From Sedimentisphaerales bacterium (lineage in GTDB: Bacteria > Planctomycetota > Phycisphaerae > Sedimentisphaerales > Anaerobacaceae): a DNA stretch of 50,612 nucleotides. Position 1 is the first letter of the stretch. Every line of letters begins with the position of its first letter. A program made the translations under genes and the position numbers. Positions 1-7,517 of the stretch are shown here, in pieces. The notes below the pieces were generated by a model, which did not search any database, had not been told where the DNA came from, and saw nothing but the letters and a program-made list of their open reading frames with translations. The stretch is taken from positions 1-50,612 of the forward strand of contig JAFGBG010000087.1 in the NCBI GenBank assembly GCA_016933295.1, in the 5' to 3' direction.

Positions 1-102
1 ACAGAGCAAGCTCTGATTGATGCTATTGCCAAAGCACTTGATGCGATTACCGCCAGTGATGCAAAAGGATGGTTTGAATCATGTGGTCACACCTTTTCTT
101 GA
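1..102 (+). CDS. C-terminal end of a probable IS630-type transposase (cut by window edge)
   Basis: The reading frame is open from base 1 and stops at a TGA at 100-102, giving 33 visible residues. The sequence ends DAKGWFESCGHTF. Tails of the form 'AI..AL..IT..DA.GWF..CGY' are typical of IS630-family DDE transposases, so I read this as the last part of such an enzyme, which catalyses cut-and-paste transposition into TA sites. Only the tail is visible, so the catalytic residues, the inverted repeats and the intactness of the element cannot be judged. Upstream sequence would settle it. Confidence 0.55.
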   Translation, partial: TEQALIDAIAKALDAITASDAKGWFESCGHTFS

Positions 103-116
103 ATTGCTATATAACT

Positions 117-163
117 AAAAAGCTCAAATCAAAAGTTCGAAATTGCGGAAATTAAGCTTTTTT
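117..163. terminator. possible bidirectional stem-loop between transposase and regulator
   Basis: AAAAAGCT (117-124) is complementary to AGCTTTTT (155-162), with about 30 bases between. The T-rich arms on both strands would suit a shared terminator for the two convergent genes. The stem is short and A/T-rich and the loop is long. It could also be related to the end of the insertion element. Confidence 0.25.
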
Positions 164-213
164 CGGATGAATATGGATAATTATTGTTCTTCGTACGACA
201 TCTAAGGTTGTAT

Positions 214-1599
214 TCAAACCAGTCCCAGTTCCTCGGCTTCAGAGTAGAGGCCGTAATGCTTCATTTTCTTAAACAGGGTTGTACGGTTTATCTGGAGAGC
301 TTTAGCCGTTGCCTGCCGGTTCCAGTTATTTGCTTCGAGGGCCTGCCGGATAATATTTTTCTCCGGCTCGGCAAGAGCCTTTTTTAGACTTATCGATTTG
401 TATGTCGTTTGCTTTTGATGTTGCAGCTGTTTGATTATATCCGGCAGGTCTTCGGGGCCGATGAATCTGCTTTTGCCTAAAAGCGCCGCACGTTCGATGA
501 CCTTTTCCAGCTCGCGCACGTTTCCGGGCCAGGAATAACGTTCGAGATGTTGCATCGCCTCATCGGTTATGCCGAACTTCTGCCTGTTATTTTGTGAGCA
601 ATACATCCTGAGAAAATGTTCCGCCAGCAGCCTTATATCGCTGACTCTTTCGCATAAGGGGGGCAGCTCGATTTTGATAACGTTAATTCGATAGTATAAA
701 TCTTCCCTGAATTTGCCATGTTTGACTTCCTGTTCGAGGTCGCGATTTGAGGCAAGGATAATACGGGTATTGACAACCTCTGTTTTATTGCTGCCGACCG
801 GCTCGAATTGCTGGTTCTCCAGGACTCGCAGAAACTTGGCCTGAAGGGCCGCAGAAGAGTTGGATATTTCATCGAGAAAGATAGTTCCACCGTTTGCGGC
901 TAAAAACTTGCCTTCCTTATTATTGACGGCGCCGGTAAAAGCACCTTTTACGTGCCCGAAAAGCTCGCTTTCGAGAAGAGTTTCCGGCAGGGCGCCGCAA
1001 CTTACTTCGACAAACGGCATGTTTCGGCGGCTTGAGCGATTGTGAATAGCTTTGGCCAAAAGGCTTTTTCCCGTGCCGGACGGGCCGGCCATAAGTACAG
1101 TGGCCCGGGTGTCGGCGATAGCTTCGATCAGGTCGAAGATTTTCGCCATTTTGTAATCCTGACTGATGATATTCTCCAGACTATATTTGCGTTCGAGCTG
1201 TAGTTTTAGGCGTTCGTTTTCACTCATCAGCGACTGCTGATGGATTGCTCTTTCTACGGCCAAACGTAATTCGTCGTCGATAATAGGCTTTGTGAGGTAA
1301 TCATAGGCTCCCTGCTTGATGGATTTGACAGCACTGTCGATTGTGCCGTAACCGGTGATTATAATCACCACCGTTTGTGGATAGCGACTCTTTATCGTCT
1401 CCAGCAATTCGAGTCCGTCGCCGTCCGGCAGATTTACATCGGTAATGACTAAGTTGTATCTCTTCTCCTGCAGCTTTGCGAGGGCATCTTTGACCGTTTC
1501 GGCGCCGTCGGTATTGAATCCTTCGAGTGAAAGAAATTCGCACAGAGAGTCTGTTATTATGTTGTCGTCGTCTATTACGAGAATGTTCTTTTTGTTCAT
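214..1599 (-). CDS. NtrC-family sigma-54-dependent response regulator
   Basis: Phosphorylation-controlled activator of sigma-54 RNA polymerase. Numbering is from the first of two adjacent ATGs (1602). A receiver domain spans about residues 5-120, with acidic pocket D11-D13, phospho-acceptor D55 and K105 in LTKP. The AAA+ domain spans about 140-370, with Walker A GPSGTGKS (173-180), the sigma-54-contacting GAFTGA loop (220-225) and a Walker B segment GGTIFLDEI. A C-terminal Fis-type helix-turn-helix (about 420-455) binds DNA. GGAG lies 5 bases before the second ATG (1599), which I take as the start. It sits 27 bases after a histidine kinase on the same strand, so the two form a two-component pair. 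I saw no clear -24/-12 promoter in the window, so its targets are probably elsewhere. Confidence 0.95.
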   Translation of the reverse strand: MNKKNILVIDDDNIITDSLCEFLSLEGFNTDGAETVKDALAKLQEKRYNLVITDVNLPDGDGLELLETIKSRYPQTVVIIITGYGTIDSAVKSIKQGAYDYLTKPIIDDELRLAVERAIHQQSLMSENERLKLQLERKYSLENIISQDYKMAKIFDLIEAIADTRATVLMAGPSGTGKSLLAKAIHNRSSRRNMPFVEVSCGALPETLLESELFGHVKGAFTGAVNNKEGKFLAANGGTIFLDEISNSSAALQAKFLRVLENQQFEPVGSNKTEVVNTRIILASNRDLEQEVKHGKFREDLYYRINVIKIELPPLCERVSDIRLLAEHFLRMYCSQNNRQKFGITDEAMQHLERYSWPGNVRELEKVIERAALLGKSRFIGPEDLPDIIKQLQHQKQTTYKSISLKKALAEPEKNIIRQALEANNWNRQATAKALQINRTTLFKKMKHYGLYSEAEELGLV

Positions 1600-1626
1600 C
1601 ATATCTCCATATCGATTTTTACATAT

Positions 1627-2754
1627 TTATCTGGAATCGTCTGAAGTCGGCAAATTCACGGTGAAAATGCTGCCGCCTTCCGGAGCGTTGCGCGCAGTTA
1701 TTCTGCCATAACGGCTTTTTATTATATCTCTGCATATAGCAAGTCCTAGGCCGGTTCCCTTGTCTTCTTTTGTAGTGAAAAAAGGCTCGAATATGACTTC
1801 TGTATTTTCCGTAGGCAGACCCGTTCCGGTGTCACGGAATTCGACAACGATTGTGTCATCTTCCGCCGGGTATGTTGATATTTTTATTTCGCCGCCGTCC
1901 GGCATTGCATCGAGAGCGTTTTTAGTAAGGTTACAAAATACCTGGAACAAACTGCCGCTTTTGATTTTCGGCAGGCCCGGATGGTAGTCTCGTAATATTT
2001 GCACATTGAGAGCTTCGGCTTTCAGGTTTAATGTTTTAAGAGCGTCTTCGATGATTTGCTCTATCGGCAGAGATTCCAGAGGCGCATAGGTGCATCGTGA
2101 AAATTCCAGCAGGTCCTTAATGATTCGTATCATTCTCATAAGTCCCTGTCGACATTGTTCCAGATATTCTTTCGGTTTTTCGAGGTTTTCATGCTCTATA
2201 GCTCTTATTGTAAGATTGATATATCGCAGTATTCCGTCTAAAGGATTATTCAGCTCGTGAGCGACCCTCGATGCGTGTTTACCGACCGCGGCCAACCTTT
2301 CAAGTTCGTGTGATTTATTCGGAAATACGGTTTTTGCCGTGATATCCTCGATTAATAAGATTCCAACGTGATTTCCGGTTTTTTTTACGGATTGAAAACA
2401 TGTACATGTCAGATTAAGATGTTTTTTTTGGTCATGAAGGGTATATTCAACTTCATCAAATTTTTGCGTTTTGCCGCGTGAAATACAGCGTTTCAAAATC
2501 TCAGTCCAGTTCTGCCATATTTTTTCATCTGTGCCCAGGGCCAGTGATTTATCGATATATTCGCTTAAATTTATAATTTCCGCCGCGTGGGGATTGGCCT
2601 CGAGGATTTTCATCTCCAAATCGAAGAAGACTATTCCTAACGGCAGATATTTAATAGCTTCCTTTAAGGATAACTCAGGAAACGATTTTTCATTCGCAGG
2701 ATTGCTCTGTGAATTGCTGATTATGCCTGGCTGATTTTCTTTTCTATCACCCAT
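1627..2754 (-). CDS. cytoplasmic PAS-domain sensor histidine kinase
   Basis: Sensor kinase that should phosphorylate the NtrC-type regulator just downstream. Numbering is from a possible TTG start at 2790. A PAS-like sensor domain occupies about 40-150 and a dimerisation/phospho-acceptor domain follows, with H178 in RVAHELNNPL. The ATPase domain shows an N box (NLTKNALDAM, 287-296), a G1 box DTGTGLP (320-326) and a G2 box GTGLGL (345-350). No membrane segment is visible, so it should sense an internal signal. The ATG at 2754 gives a 375-residue protein with all domains intact. Neither that ATG nor the TTG at 2790 has a good ribosome binding site, so the start is uncertain. The HELN-type H box is common in kinases paired with NtrC-like regulators. 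Confidence 0.93.
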   Translation of the reverse strand: MGDRKENQPGIISNSQSNPANEKSFPELSLKEAIKYLPLGIVFFDLEMKILEANPHAAEIINLSEYIDKSLALGTDEKIWQNWTEILKRCISRGKTQKFDEVEYTLHDQKKHLNLTCTCFQSVKKTGNHVGILLIEDITAKTVFPNKSHELERLAAVGKHASRVAHELNNPLDGILRYINLTIRAIEHENLEKPKEYLEQCRQGLMRMIRIIKDLLEFSRCTYAPLESLPIEQIIEDALKTLNLKAEALNVQILRDYHPGLPKIKSGSLFQVFCNLTKNALDAMPDGGEIKISTYPAEDDTIVVEFRDTGTGLPTENTEVIFEPFFTTKEDKGTGLGLAICRDIIKSRYGRITARNAPEGGSIFTVNLPTSDDSR

Positions 2755-2790
2755 AACGTCGATAATAAAATTTACTTCAAATTTCGTCAA

Positions 2791-3155
2791 GGCTTAGCGT
2801 TGATAAAAAACAACACTCCTGTTACTTTTTTCGGACAGGAAAAGACGGTGATTTAGTTAAAAAACGTAATGCATTACAAAATAACGGGCTAAGATCAAAA
2901 AATACAGGCCGATAATGTGCCGAAATAAGATTTTTAATTCTTCATCGTTGATATTTGTAAACGCACCATATGCAAAAAACGGCGGCTTTATCTATAGATT
3001 TTCATAAAATCCTACTAACTATATATAATATAAGAAGTTATAGATGCTAAAATGGGCTGTTTCTAAGGCAGGTTTCCTGGAATAGGTTTTGCACTTGATG
3101 TGATTATTAAGGTTTATGGATGGAATTATATGTAGATTTCGCATGGAGGCTTGCT
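2791..3155. other. intergenic region between divergent kinase and PilZ gene
   Basis: AT-rich spacer without a supported gene. It holds a perfect GCCGATAA at 2908-2915, which matches the -10 box of flagellar sigma-28 promoters. The best -35 partner, TAAGATCA at 2890-2897, is poor and 10 bases away. It may drive the PilZ gene, whose start is about 240 bases on. I see no RNA gene here. Confidence 0.3.
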
Positions 3156-3509
3156 ATGGATGGCTTCGAGAGACGGAAATATAAGCGGCAGAGAATTGAC
3201 TGTGATATATCCTGTGTCGAACTCGATTCTTTAAGAAAACTTATATATTCCGGAAATACCGTTAATGTTGGGCAGGGCGGTTTATTTTTTGAGACATCAG
3301 GCGTTGAATTTGAACAAGGCGATGTTTTAAGAATACAATTGAAAATTTCACCGACACCCGGATTGCTTGAATTCGGAGGCAGACTCAGAGGTTTCGTAAA
3401 AGTATTGCGAATCGGTAGAATTACTGATTCGATGGAAGAAGAAGATTTGCATTCGGATAAGGTCGGTGTGGCCGTGAAATTTTGCCGGCCGCTGCATCTT
3501 TGTTTATAA
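3156..3509 (+). CDS. PilZ-domain protein (probable c-di-GMP receptor)
   Basis: A 117-residue single-domain protein. The N-terminus has the basic ERRKYKRQR stretch (RxxxR motif) and about 35 residues later NVGQGGLFF, the counterpart of the (D/N)xSxxG motif. Together these bind cyclic di-GMP in PilZ proteins. GGAGG lies 6 bases before the ATG at 3156, so this start is preferred to an ATG 36 bases upstream that has no ribosome binding site. The small size fits a stand-alone receptor that signals by protein contact. It lies near fliA, a FlgB-like gene and a diguanylate cyclase, which hints at control of motility or adhesion. It is convergent with dapF, 6 bases away. Confidence 0.85.
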   Translation: MDGFERRKYKRQRIDCDISCVELDSLRKLIYSGNTVNVGQGGLFFETSGVEFEQGDVLRIQLKISPTPGLLEFGGRLRGFVKVLRIGRITDSMEEEDLHSDKVGVAVKFCRPLHLCL

Positions 3510-3515
3510 ATATTG

Positions 3516-4391
3516 CTATAGCGTCCAGATGCCTTCGAAAACTTCAACGGCGGGGCCGGTCATATAAACGCAGTTATCTTCCCTGCACCAGTTTAGGGCG
3601 AGGTCACCGCCCGGCAGGTGTCCGGTGCATAATCTTTCCTGACGTCCTGTTAGAACAGATGCCACACAACAGGCACAGGCTCCCGTGCCGCAGGCCAAAG
3701 TTATGCCGCTGCCGCGTTCCCATGTTCGCATTATGAATTCTGAGGCATTGTCTATCTGGACAAAGTGGACGTTAATTCTGTTGGGAAACAGGCTATGATT
3801 TTCAATTGCGGGCCCTGTTTTTTCAAGCTCGATAGAATCGACATTGTCACAAAACAGGACTGCGTGTGGATTACCCATAGAAACACATGTTATGGCCATC
3901 TCATGGCCGAGAACCTGTATCGATTGCTCGATTACTGTTTCGCCGGGCAAGTTAACTGGTATCTTTTCAGGAATCAGAATCGGCTGGCCCATATTTACGC
4001 AGACCTCGCTAACTATATCATTATCATCGACCATTAGGCCGACAGTCAGGATTCCATTGCCTGTTTCTATACTCAAGGAAGCCGGAAAAGATTTCTGGCC
4101 CGGCACCGGATATGAACCGGCAATTGTTGCAAGCTCGTGTTCGTAAACGTATTTTGCCACGCATCTGATTCCGTTGCCGCACATTTCTGCTTCTGAACCG
4201 TCGGCGTTGAAAATGCGCATCCTGACATCGGCGGTTTTCGATGGACCTATCAGGATAAGACCGTCGCCGCCGATACCGAAGTGTCGATCACTGACAATTT
4301 TTGCCAGTTCGGCCGGTTCGGGAATCTTCTGCTCAAAGCAATTGACGTATATATAGTCATTGCCAAGACCGTGCATTTTAGTAAATCTCAT
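3516..4391 (-). CDS. dapF: diaminopimelate epimerase
   Basis: Converts LL- to meso-diaminopimelate for lysine and peptidoglycan synthesis in the cytoplasm, without a cofactor. From the ATG at 4391 the protein has 291 residues, close to the family norm. It opens with the family signature MRFTKMHGLGNDY. The two catalytic cysteines are visible: C71 in MCGNGIRC and C234 in ACGTGACA. GGGAG lies 8 bases upstream of this ATG. A TTG five codons earlier overlaps the ribosome binding site and is rejected. A good promoter lies directly upstream, so it is probably a single-gene unit. Its presence implies DAP-type peptidoglycan or at least DAP-route lysine synthesis. Confidence 0.97.
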   Translation of the reverse strand: MRFTKMHGLGNDYIYVNCFEQKIPEPAELAKIVSDRHFGIGGDGLILIGPSKTADVRMRIFNADGSEAEMCGNGIRCVAKYVYEHELATIAGSYPVPGQKSFPASLSIETGNGILTVGLMVDDNDIVSEVCVNMGQPILIPEKIPVNLPGETVIEQSIQVLGHEMAITCVSMGNPHAVLFCDNVDSIELEKTGPAIENHSLFPNRINVHFVQIDNASEFIMRTWERGSGITLACGTGACACCVASVLTGRQERLCTGHLPGGDLALNWCREDNCVYMTGPAVEVFEGIWTL

Positions 4392-4418
4392 ACAATAGTC
4401 TCCCAAAAATATACTTTT

Positions 4419-4447
4419 AGTATATATATATAGACGTGTTAAATCAA
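4419..4447 (-). promoter_or_regulatory. sigma-70-type promoter of dapF
   Basis: On the minus strand: TTGATT (4442-4447), a 17-base spacer, TATACT (4419-4424). The -10 box lies 28 bases before the dapF ATG, predicting a short leader that contains the GGGAG site. Confidence 0.6.
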
Positions 4448-4608
4448 AAAATGATTATTGAAATGTGGCAAAAATGTTGACTTAATGTGGTCTGACGTGC
4501 CAAAATAAAAGAAATACAACATCTGCTACGACAGGAGGTTACAGACAAAAATGTCATTTAACAGCTCTTGCGGCGGTTTTTCAATAATTACGTGTTACAG
4601 AGACAATA

Positions 4609-5388
4609 TTAGCCGACTGAAAACTCCTTCTTTCGAGTATTCATTTGAGCTTTGAGGCGGGCGATAATTGATGAATGCATCTGTGAGACGCGCGATTCTG
4701 ACAGGTCGAGTGTGGCGCCGATTTCCTTCATTGTCATTTCTTCGTAATAATAAAGGACAATAATAAGGCGCTCGGCCCTGGTTAATCCTTTGGTAAGAAG
4801 GTTCTTGAGGTCCCGCTTTTGAGCTTCAATCACAGGATTTTTACTCCGTTCATCCTTGATAACATCTATTTCACGAATGTCTTTTTCATTGTCTCCTTCG
4901 TTGTATTTCGTAGTAAGCGAGACTAAGCTGACGGCATTCGCATCCCGCTGGAGCCTGCTAAATTCGGTCATATCCATTTCAAGCTCTTCGGCGATTTCTT
5001 TTTCGGTGGGTTTACGTCCGAGATGAGTTTCGAGCGTATGAGTTGCTCTTGAAAGCTGGTGAGCTCTTGCCCGTACTAATCTCGGTACCCAATCCATGCT
5101 GCGCAGCTCGTCGAGAATAGAGCCTCTTATTCGAGGTGAACAATAAGTTTCAAACTTGACTCCACGGCTTGGGTCGAATGCATCTATGGCATCCATAAGT
5201 CCGAAAATACCGGCGCTAATCAGGTCATCCAGCTCTACCTTGTCCGGCAGCTTACTATGAAGCCGTTCGGCGCAATACCTCACCAGATTCCGATAGTGTT
5301 CCATGAGTAAATTGCGGGATTTGTCGTCATGGGTTTTGTAGAACTGCTCCCATATCTGGTCGATACTGAGTTCTTGCTCGGTTTTCAC
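4609..5388 (-). CDS. fliA: flagellar/alternative sigma factor FliA (sigma-28 family)
   Basis: Directs RNA polymerase to flagellar and chemotaxis promoters. The 259 residues match the usual FliA/WhiG length. Region 2 is clear (DLISAGIFGLMDAIDAFDP, then RIRGSILDELRSMDWVPR, a FliA/WhiG signature). Region 3 follows at about 120-165, and region 4 ends the protein with a helix-turn-helix (EEMTMKEIGATLDLSESRVS). The start is GTG at 5388 with a perfect AGGAGG 6 bases upstream, so GTG is well supported. A sigma-28-type promoter lies about 75-100 bases upstream, suggesting self-activation. A FlgB-like gene precedes it on the same strand. No anti-sigma factor FlgM is visible here. Confidence 0.93.
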   Translation of the reverse strand: MKTEQELSIDQIWEQFYKTHDDKSRNLLMEHYRNLVRYCAERLHSKLPDKVELDDLISAGIFGLMDAIDAFDPSRGVKFETYCSPRIRGSILDELRSMDWVPRLVRARAHQLSRATHTLETHLGRKPTEKEIAEELEMDMTEFSRLQRDANAVSLVSLTTKYNEGDNEKDIREIDVIKDERSKNPVIEAQKRDLKNLLTKGLTRAERLIIVLYYYEEMTMKEIGATLDLSESRVSQMHSSIIARLKAQMNTRKKEFSVG

Positions 5389-5463
5389 AGTATTCCTCCT
5401 TGAAATATGGACACCACTCCAGGGTCATCCGTTTTCTATGATTCAAACAAGTCTCTCAAATTC

Positions 5464-5490
5464 TTATCGACCTAAAAGCCGATAACTTTA
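5464..5490 (-). promoter_or_regulatory. sigma-28 (FliA)-type promoter in front of fliA
   Basis: On the minus strand: TAAAGTTA (5483-5490), 11 bases, GTCGATAA (5464-5471). The textbook FliA site is TAAAGTTT-N11-GCCGATAA, so each box matches 7 of 8 and the spacing is exact. It would start a transcript about 70 bases before the fliA GTG, implying autoregulation. Confidence 0.7.
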
Positions 5491-5544
5491 AAAAACTTCC
5501 AATAATATTCTTCAAAAAAACACAAAACCTTTTCTAACATCGAA

Positions 5545-5961
5545 TTAATAATAACTCGAAAGTATTTCCTGTTTTTGTTTGAGTAATTCTGCCGCGAACT
5601 TTTGGTTTAGGGAATTTTCCCAAAGTTTATTTATCTGATGTTCTATATATTCATCTCGATTTTCGTCGAGGAGTTTCTTGCTTATTTCATCGGGGATAGG
5701 TTTGACTTCAAAACTGCCGCTAATACCGAATTTGATATTTTCCGTATCGCACAATACAAGGCGTTGAGTGCAAATGTACTCATCGATGGCATCATGCAGC
5801 AGGTCCGAGAATTCATCTACGCCCAGCTCCTTGGGAATAAATCCGGGATTATGATGGTTAACAATATTATGGGTGAGTATTTTCTGACGAGCCTGTGTAA
5901 ATTCGATAATTTTAATCAATATCTCGGCGATGTTATCCGTTATCAACGATGTCAGATTCAT
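5545..5961 (-). CDS. flgB: FlgB-like flagellar basal-body rod protein
   Basis: Probable proximal rod subunit of the flagellar basal body, exported through the flagellar secretion system. The 138 residues fit FlgB. The N-terminal half matches the rod-protein pattern: an amphipathic helix, then QARQKILTHNIVNHHNPGF, the counterpart of the family's 'ANNIANVNTPGY' turn, then a DEFSDLLHDAIDE helix. The C-terminal half is diverged, so assignment to FlgB rather than another rod protein rests on the N-terminus, the length and the adjacent fliA gene. GGAAGGG is placed 6 bases before the ATG at 5961. No other structural flagellar genes are in the window, and the gap to fliA holds fliA's own promoter. 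Confidence 0.72.
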   Translation of the reverse strand: MNLTSLITDNIAEILIKIIEFTQARQKILTHNIVNHHNPGFIPKELGVDEFSDLLHDAIDEYICTQRLVLCDTENIKFGISGSFEVKPIPDEISKKLLDENRDEYIEHQINKLWENSLNQKFAAELLKQKQEILSSYY

Positions 5962-6136
5962 AAACGGCCCTTCCTTATCAATATCAATTTATGGCAATCC
6001 GTTCATGCAGATATATGTCTGAGACAAAAAGCAAAACTGAAGTCATAGAAGGAAAGAAGTTTATTAACAGACGAAAGTGTATTTATCATCCTTGATCCTT
6101 TCGTTTATCCTGTGGATATTAGATTATTTCGAAAAA

Positions 6137-6175
6137 GGAACTGCGGAAATAAGGCAGGTTCCCGTCCTTTTTTTT
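6137..6175 (+). terminator. stem-loop followed by a T run, no obvious gene
   Basis: GGAACTGC (6137-6144) pairs with GCAGGTTCC (6154-6162, one bulge) and a run of nine Ts starts at 6168. The orientation would end a plus-strand transcript, but no plus-strand gene precedes it. It may end an unannotated small RNA from the 5,960-6,130 interval, or be chance. Confidence 0.3.
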
Positions 6176-6221
6176 TCGGCGGACATTAAACCGCTCTAAC
6201 ATTCGACTATTTGCCGCGTTC

Positions 6222-6536
6222 TTATTCATTAGTTTCTTCAACCGATAAAATCTCTCTTATTTCGGAAAGAGTTTTTGTCTTTCTAAGCCGTATGATTTTT
6301 GACAATCTTTCAAATACGGATTCGTCATAGAGGCGATGTCCGCCGTCGGTCCATCTTGCTTCCTGGATAAGACCCATTATGGTATAGTTATGGATAGTCT
6401 GTCTTGAGAAGGGTGTGTAGGTGACCAGTTCGCCGATTCGATAAAGCTTAGCGGGTATCTTCAGTGTGTCGTTCTTAACTTGTGTTTTCATTTGTAAAGG
6501 CGATTTTTCCTGAGACGGTTTATTTTCGAAATTCAT
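6222..6536 (-). CDS. MerR-family helix-turn-helix regulator
   Basis: A 104-residue protein with one recognisable domain: a MerR-type winged helix (about residues 30-98). It shows YRIGELVTYTPFSRQTIHNYT, then the wing WTDGGHRLYD, then the helix SKIIRLRKTKTLSEIREIL. There is no ligand-binding or cysteine-bearing C-terminal region, so it is either a minimal DNA-binding protein or acts with a partner. The first 30 residues are polar and probably disordered. The ribosome binding site for the ATG at 6536 is weak (GGGAAACCG), and the ATG at 6491 is an alternative. It lies in an AT-rich stretch between the flagellar genes and the diguanylate cyclase. Its targets are unknown. Confidence 0.85.
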   Translation of the reverse strand: MNFENKPSQEKSPLQMKTQVKNDTLKIPAKLYRIGELVTYTPFSRQTIHNYTIMGLIQEARWTDGGHRLYDESVFERLSKIIRLRKTKTLSEIREILSVEETNE

Positions 6537-7517
6537 CGGTTTCCCGGGCCACAGTTTTTATAATTTTGAGACAAAAAAGAAAGTGCTACATATGGATCGG
6601 CCCATATCAAATAGCAACAGCTCAAAATAGATTTATTTCCGACGATCATTAATTTGCCAAAGACAACAGACAATAAAATGCATTCAACACAGGAATTAAA
6701 TAATACATTTTGCAAAATGTAAAATATATTTTTAAATGCGTCAACGTTTTTTGTGAATTTTTTTAAAAAATTTAGAAAACTTTTTTTTCGTACGATGCGG
6801 CAACTCAATAGATTTCAATCTGATGGAGAAATTATCAGACTATGCCTGTTAATTACCGGGCCTTAAGCGATATTGAGAGAGATTATAATCTGTGCTAATT
6901 TTATGGATTTTTATGTATTGGAAACACCTTATAGATTGGGCTGTTTATATCAAAGAAATAGCTGATTTTTAATAATTACAACTTACAGGGTTGTGAAAAT
7001 TTATTTTTCTGAAGGTTAAACGAAAATTCTTTCTATTTTTGCCGCTTATATTAGGAATAATACATCTTATAGAGAATGGATTTTGTTATTTAATGGTAAT
7101 TACGATTCAAAGTGCTTCTTCGAAAATGAATGTCTCGTTTTTTTAATAGAGCCGACAATGCCTGTGTCGATACCTGTGAAGTGTTTGCCGTATTGTGATT
7201 ACCAGATTATGTATGCCGGCAAAAAGCGGCTTATTTCACATTATCAGGGCGAAAGAATAAGCTAAACGCCGAAGAATGACAAGGCGACCATCATAAGGCC
7301 TTTTGTCGCAAAGAATTAAGATTTATTTACGCCATATATAGTATTGCCTTCTTGTTCACGAGAAAATTAATCATACAAAAATGGTGGTTTTTCTTTTTTT
7401 CACACTGGTGTGTCACTTTTTTACCAAATGGACTAATGAAAAAAACCGATACAAAAATAGTTGAAAGGATAATTTTATCCTGAACCATTTTATTGGGACA
7501 ATTGTTATATGTGAGCT
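6537..7517. other. 981-base AT-rich region without a convincing gene
   Basis: No RNA gene or conserved coding region was recognised. An open frame at 7083-7265 could encode about 60 residues with five cysteines, but it lacks an ATG and a ribosome binding site. The last 150 bases carry two palindromes that could be operators for the diguanylate cyclase gene: CACAC-TG-GTGTG at 7401-7412 and AGGATAA-TT-TTATCCT at 7466-7481. Confidence 0.5.
7466..7481. promoter_or_regulatory. 16-base perfect palindrome upstream of the diguanylate cyclase
   Basis: AGGATAATTTTATCCT, 36 bases before the ATG. It looks like an operator, or a hairpin in the leader. A shorter palindrome with the same outer arms (AGGAT-TT-ATCCT) lies at 8847-8858, upstream of the surface-protein gene. 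Confidence 0.35.

Noticed and set aside
214-1602. Sigma-54 (-24/-12) promoter as a target of the NtrC-type regulator
   Set aside because: By eye I found no TGGC-N8-TTGC-like site in the intergenic regions. A motif scan of the whole genome would be needed.
4551-4655. 34-codon plus-strand frame preceded by a perfect AGGAGG
   Set aside because: The spacing of 12 bases is too long, it overlaps the 3' end of fliA in antisense, and there is no similarity to support it.
6533-6808. 91-codon minus-strand open frame in the AT-rich region
   Set aside because: No ribosome binding site or recognisable motif, and the composition is that of AT-rich spacer. It overlaps the start of the MerR-type gene.
7083-7265. 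60-codon plus-strand frame with several cysteines
   Set aside because: It starts only with TTG, has no ribosome binding site, and shows no known motif. Kept only as a note within the intergenic entry.
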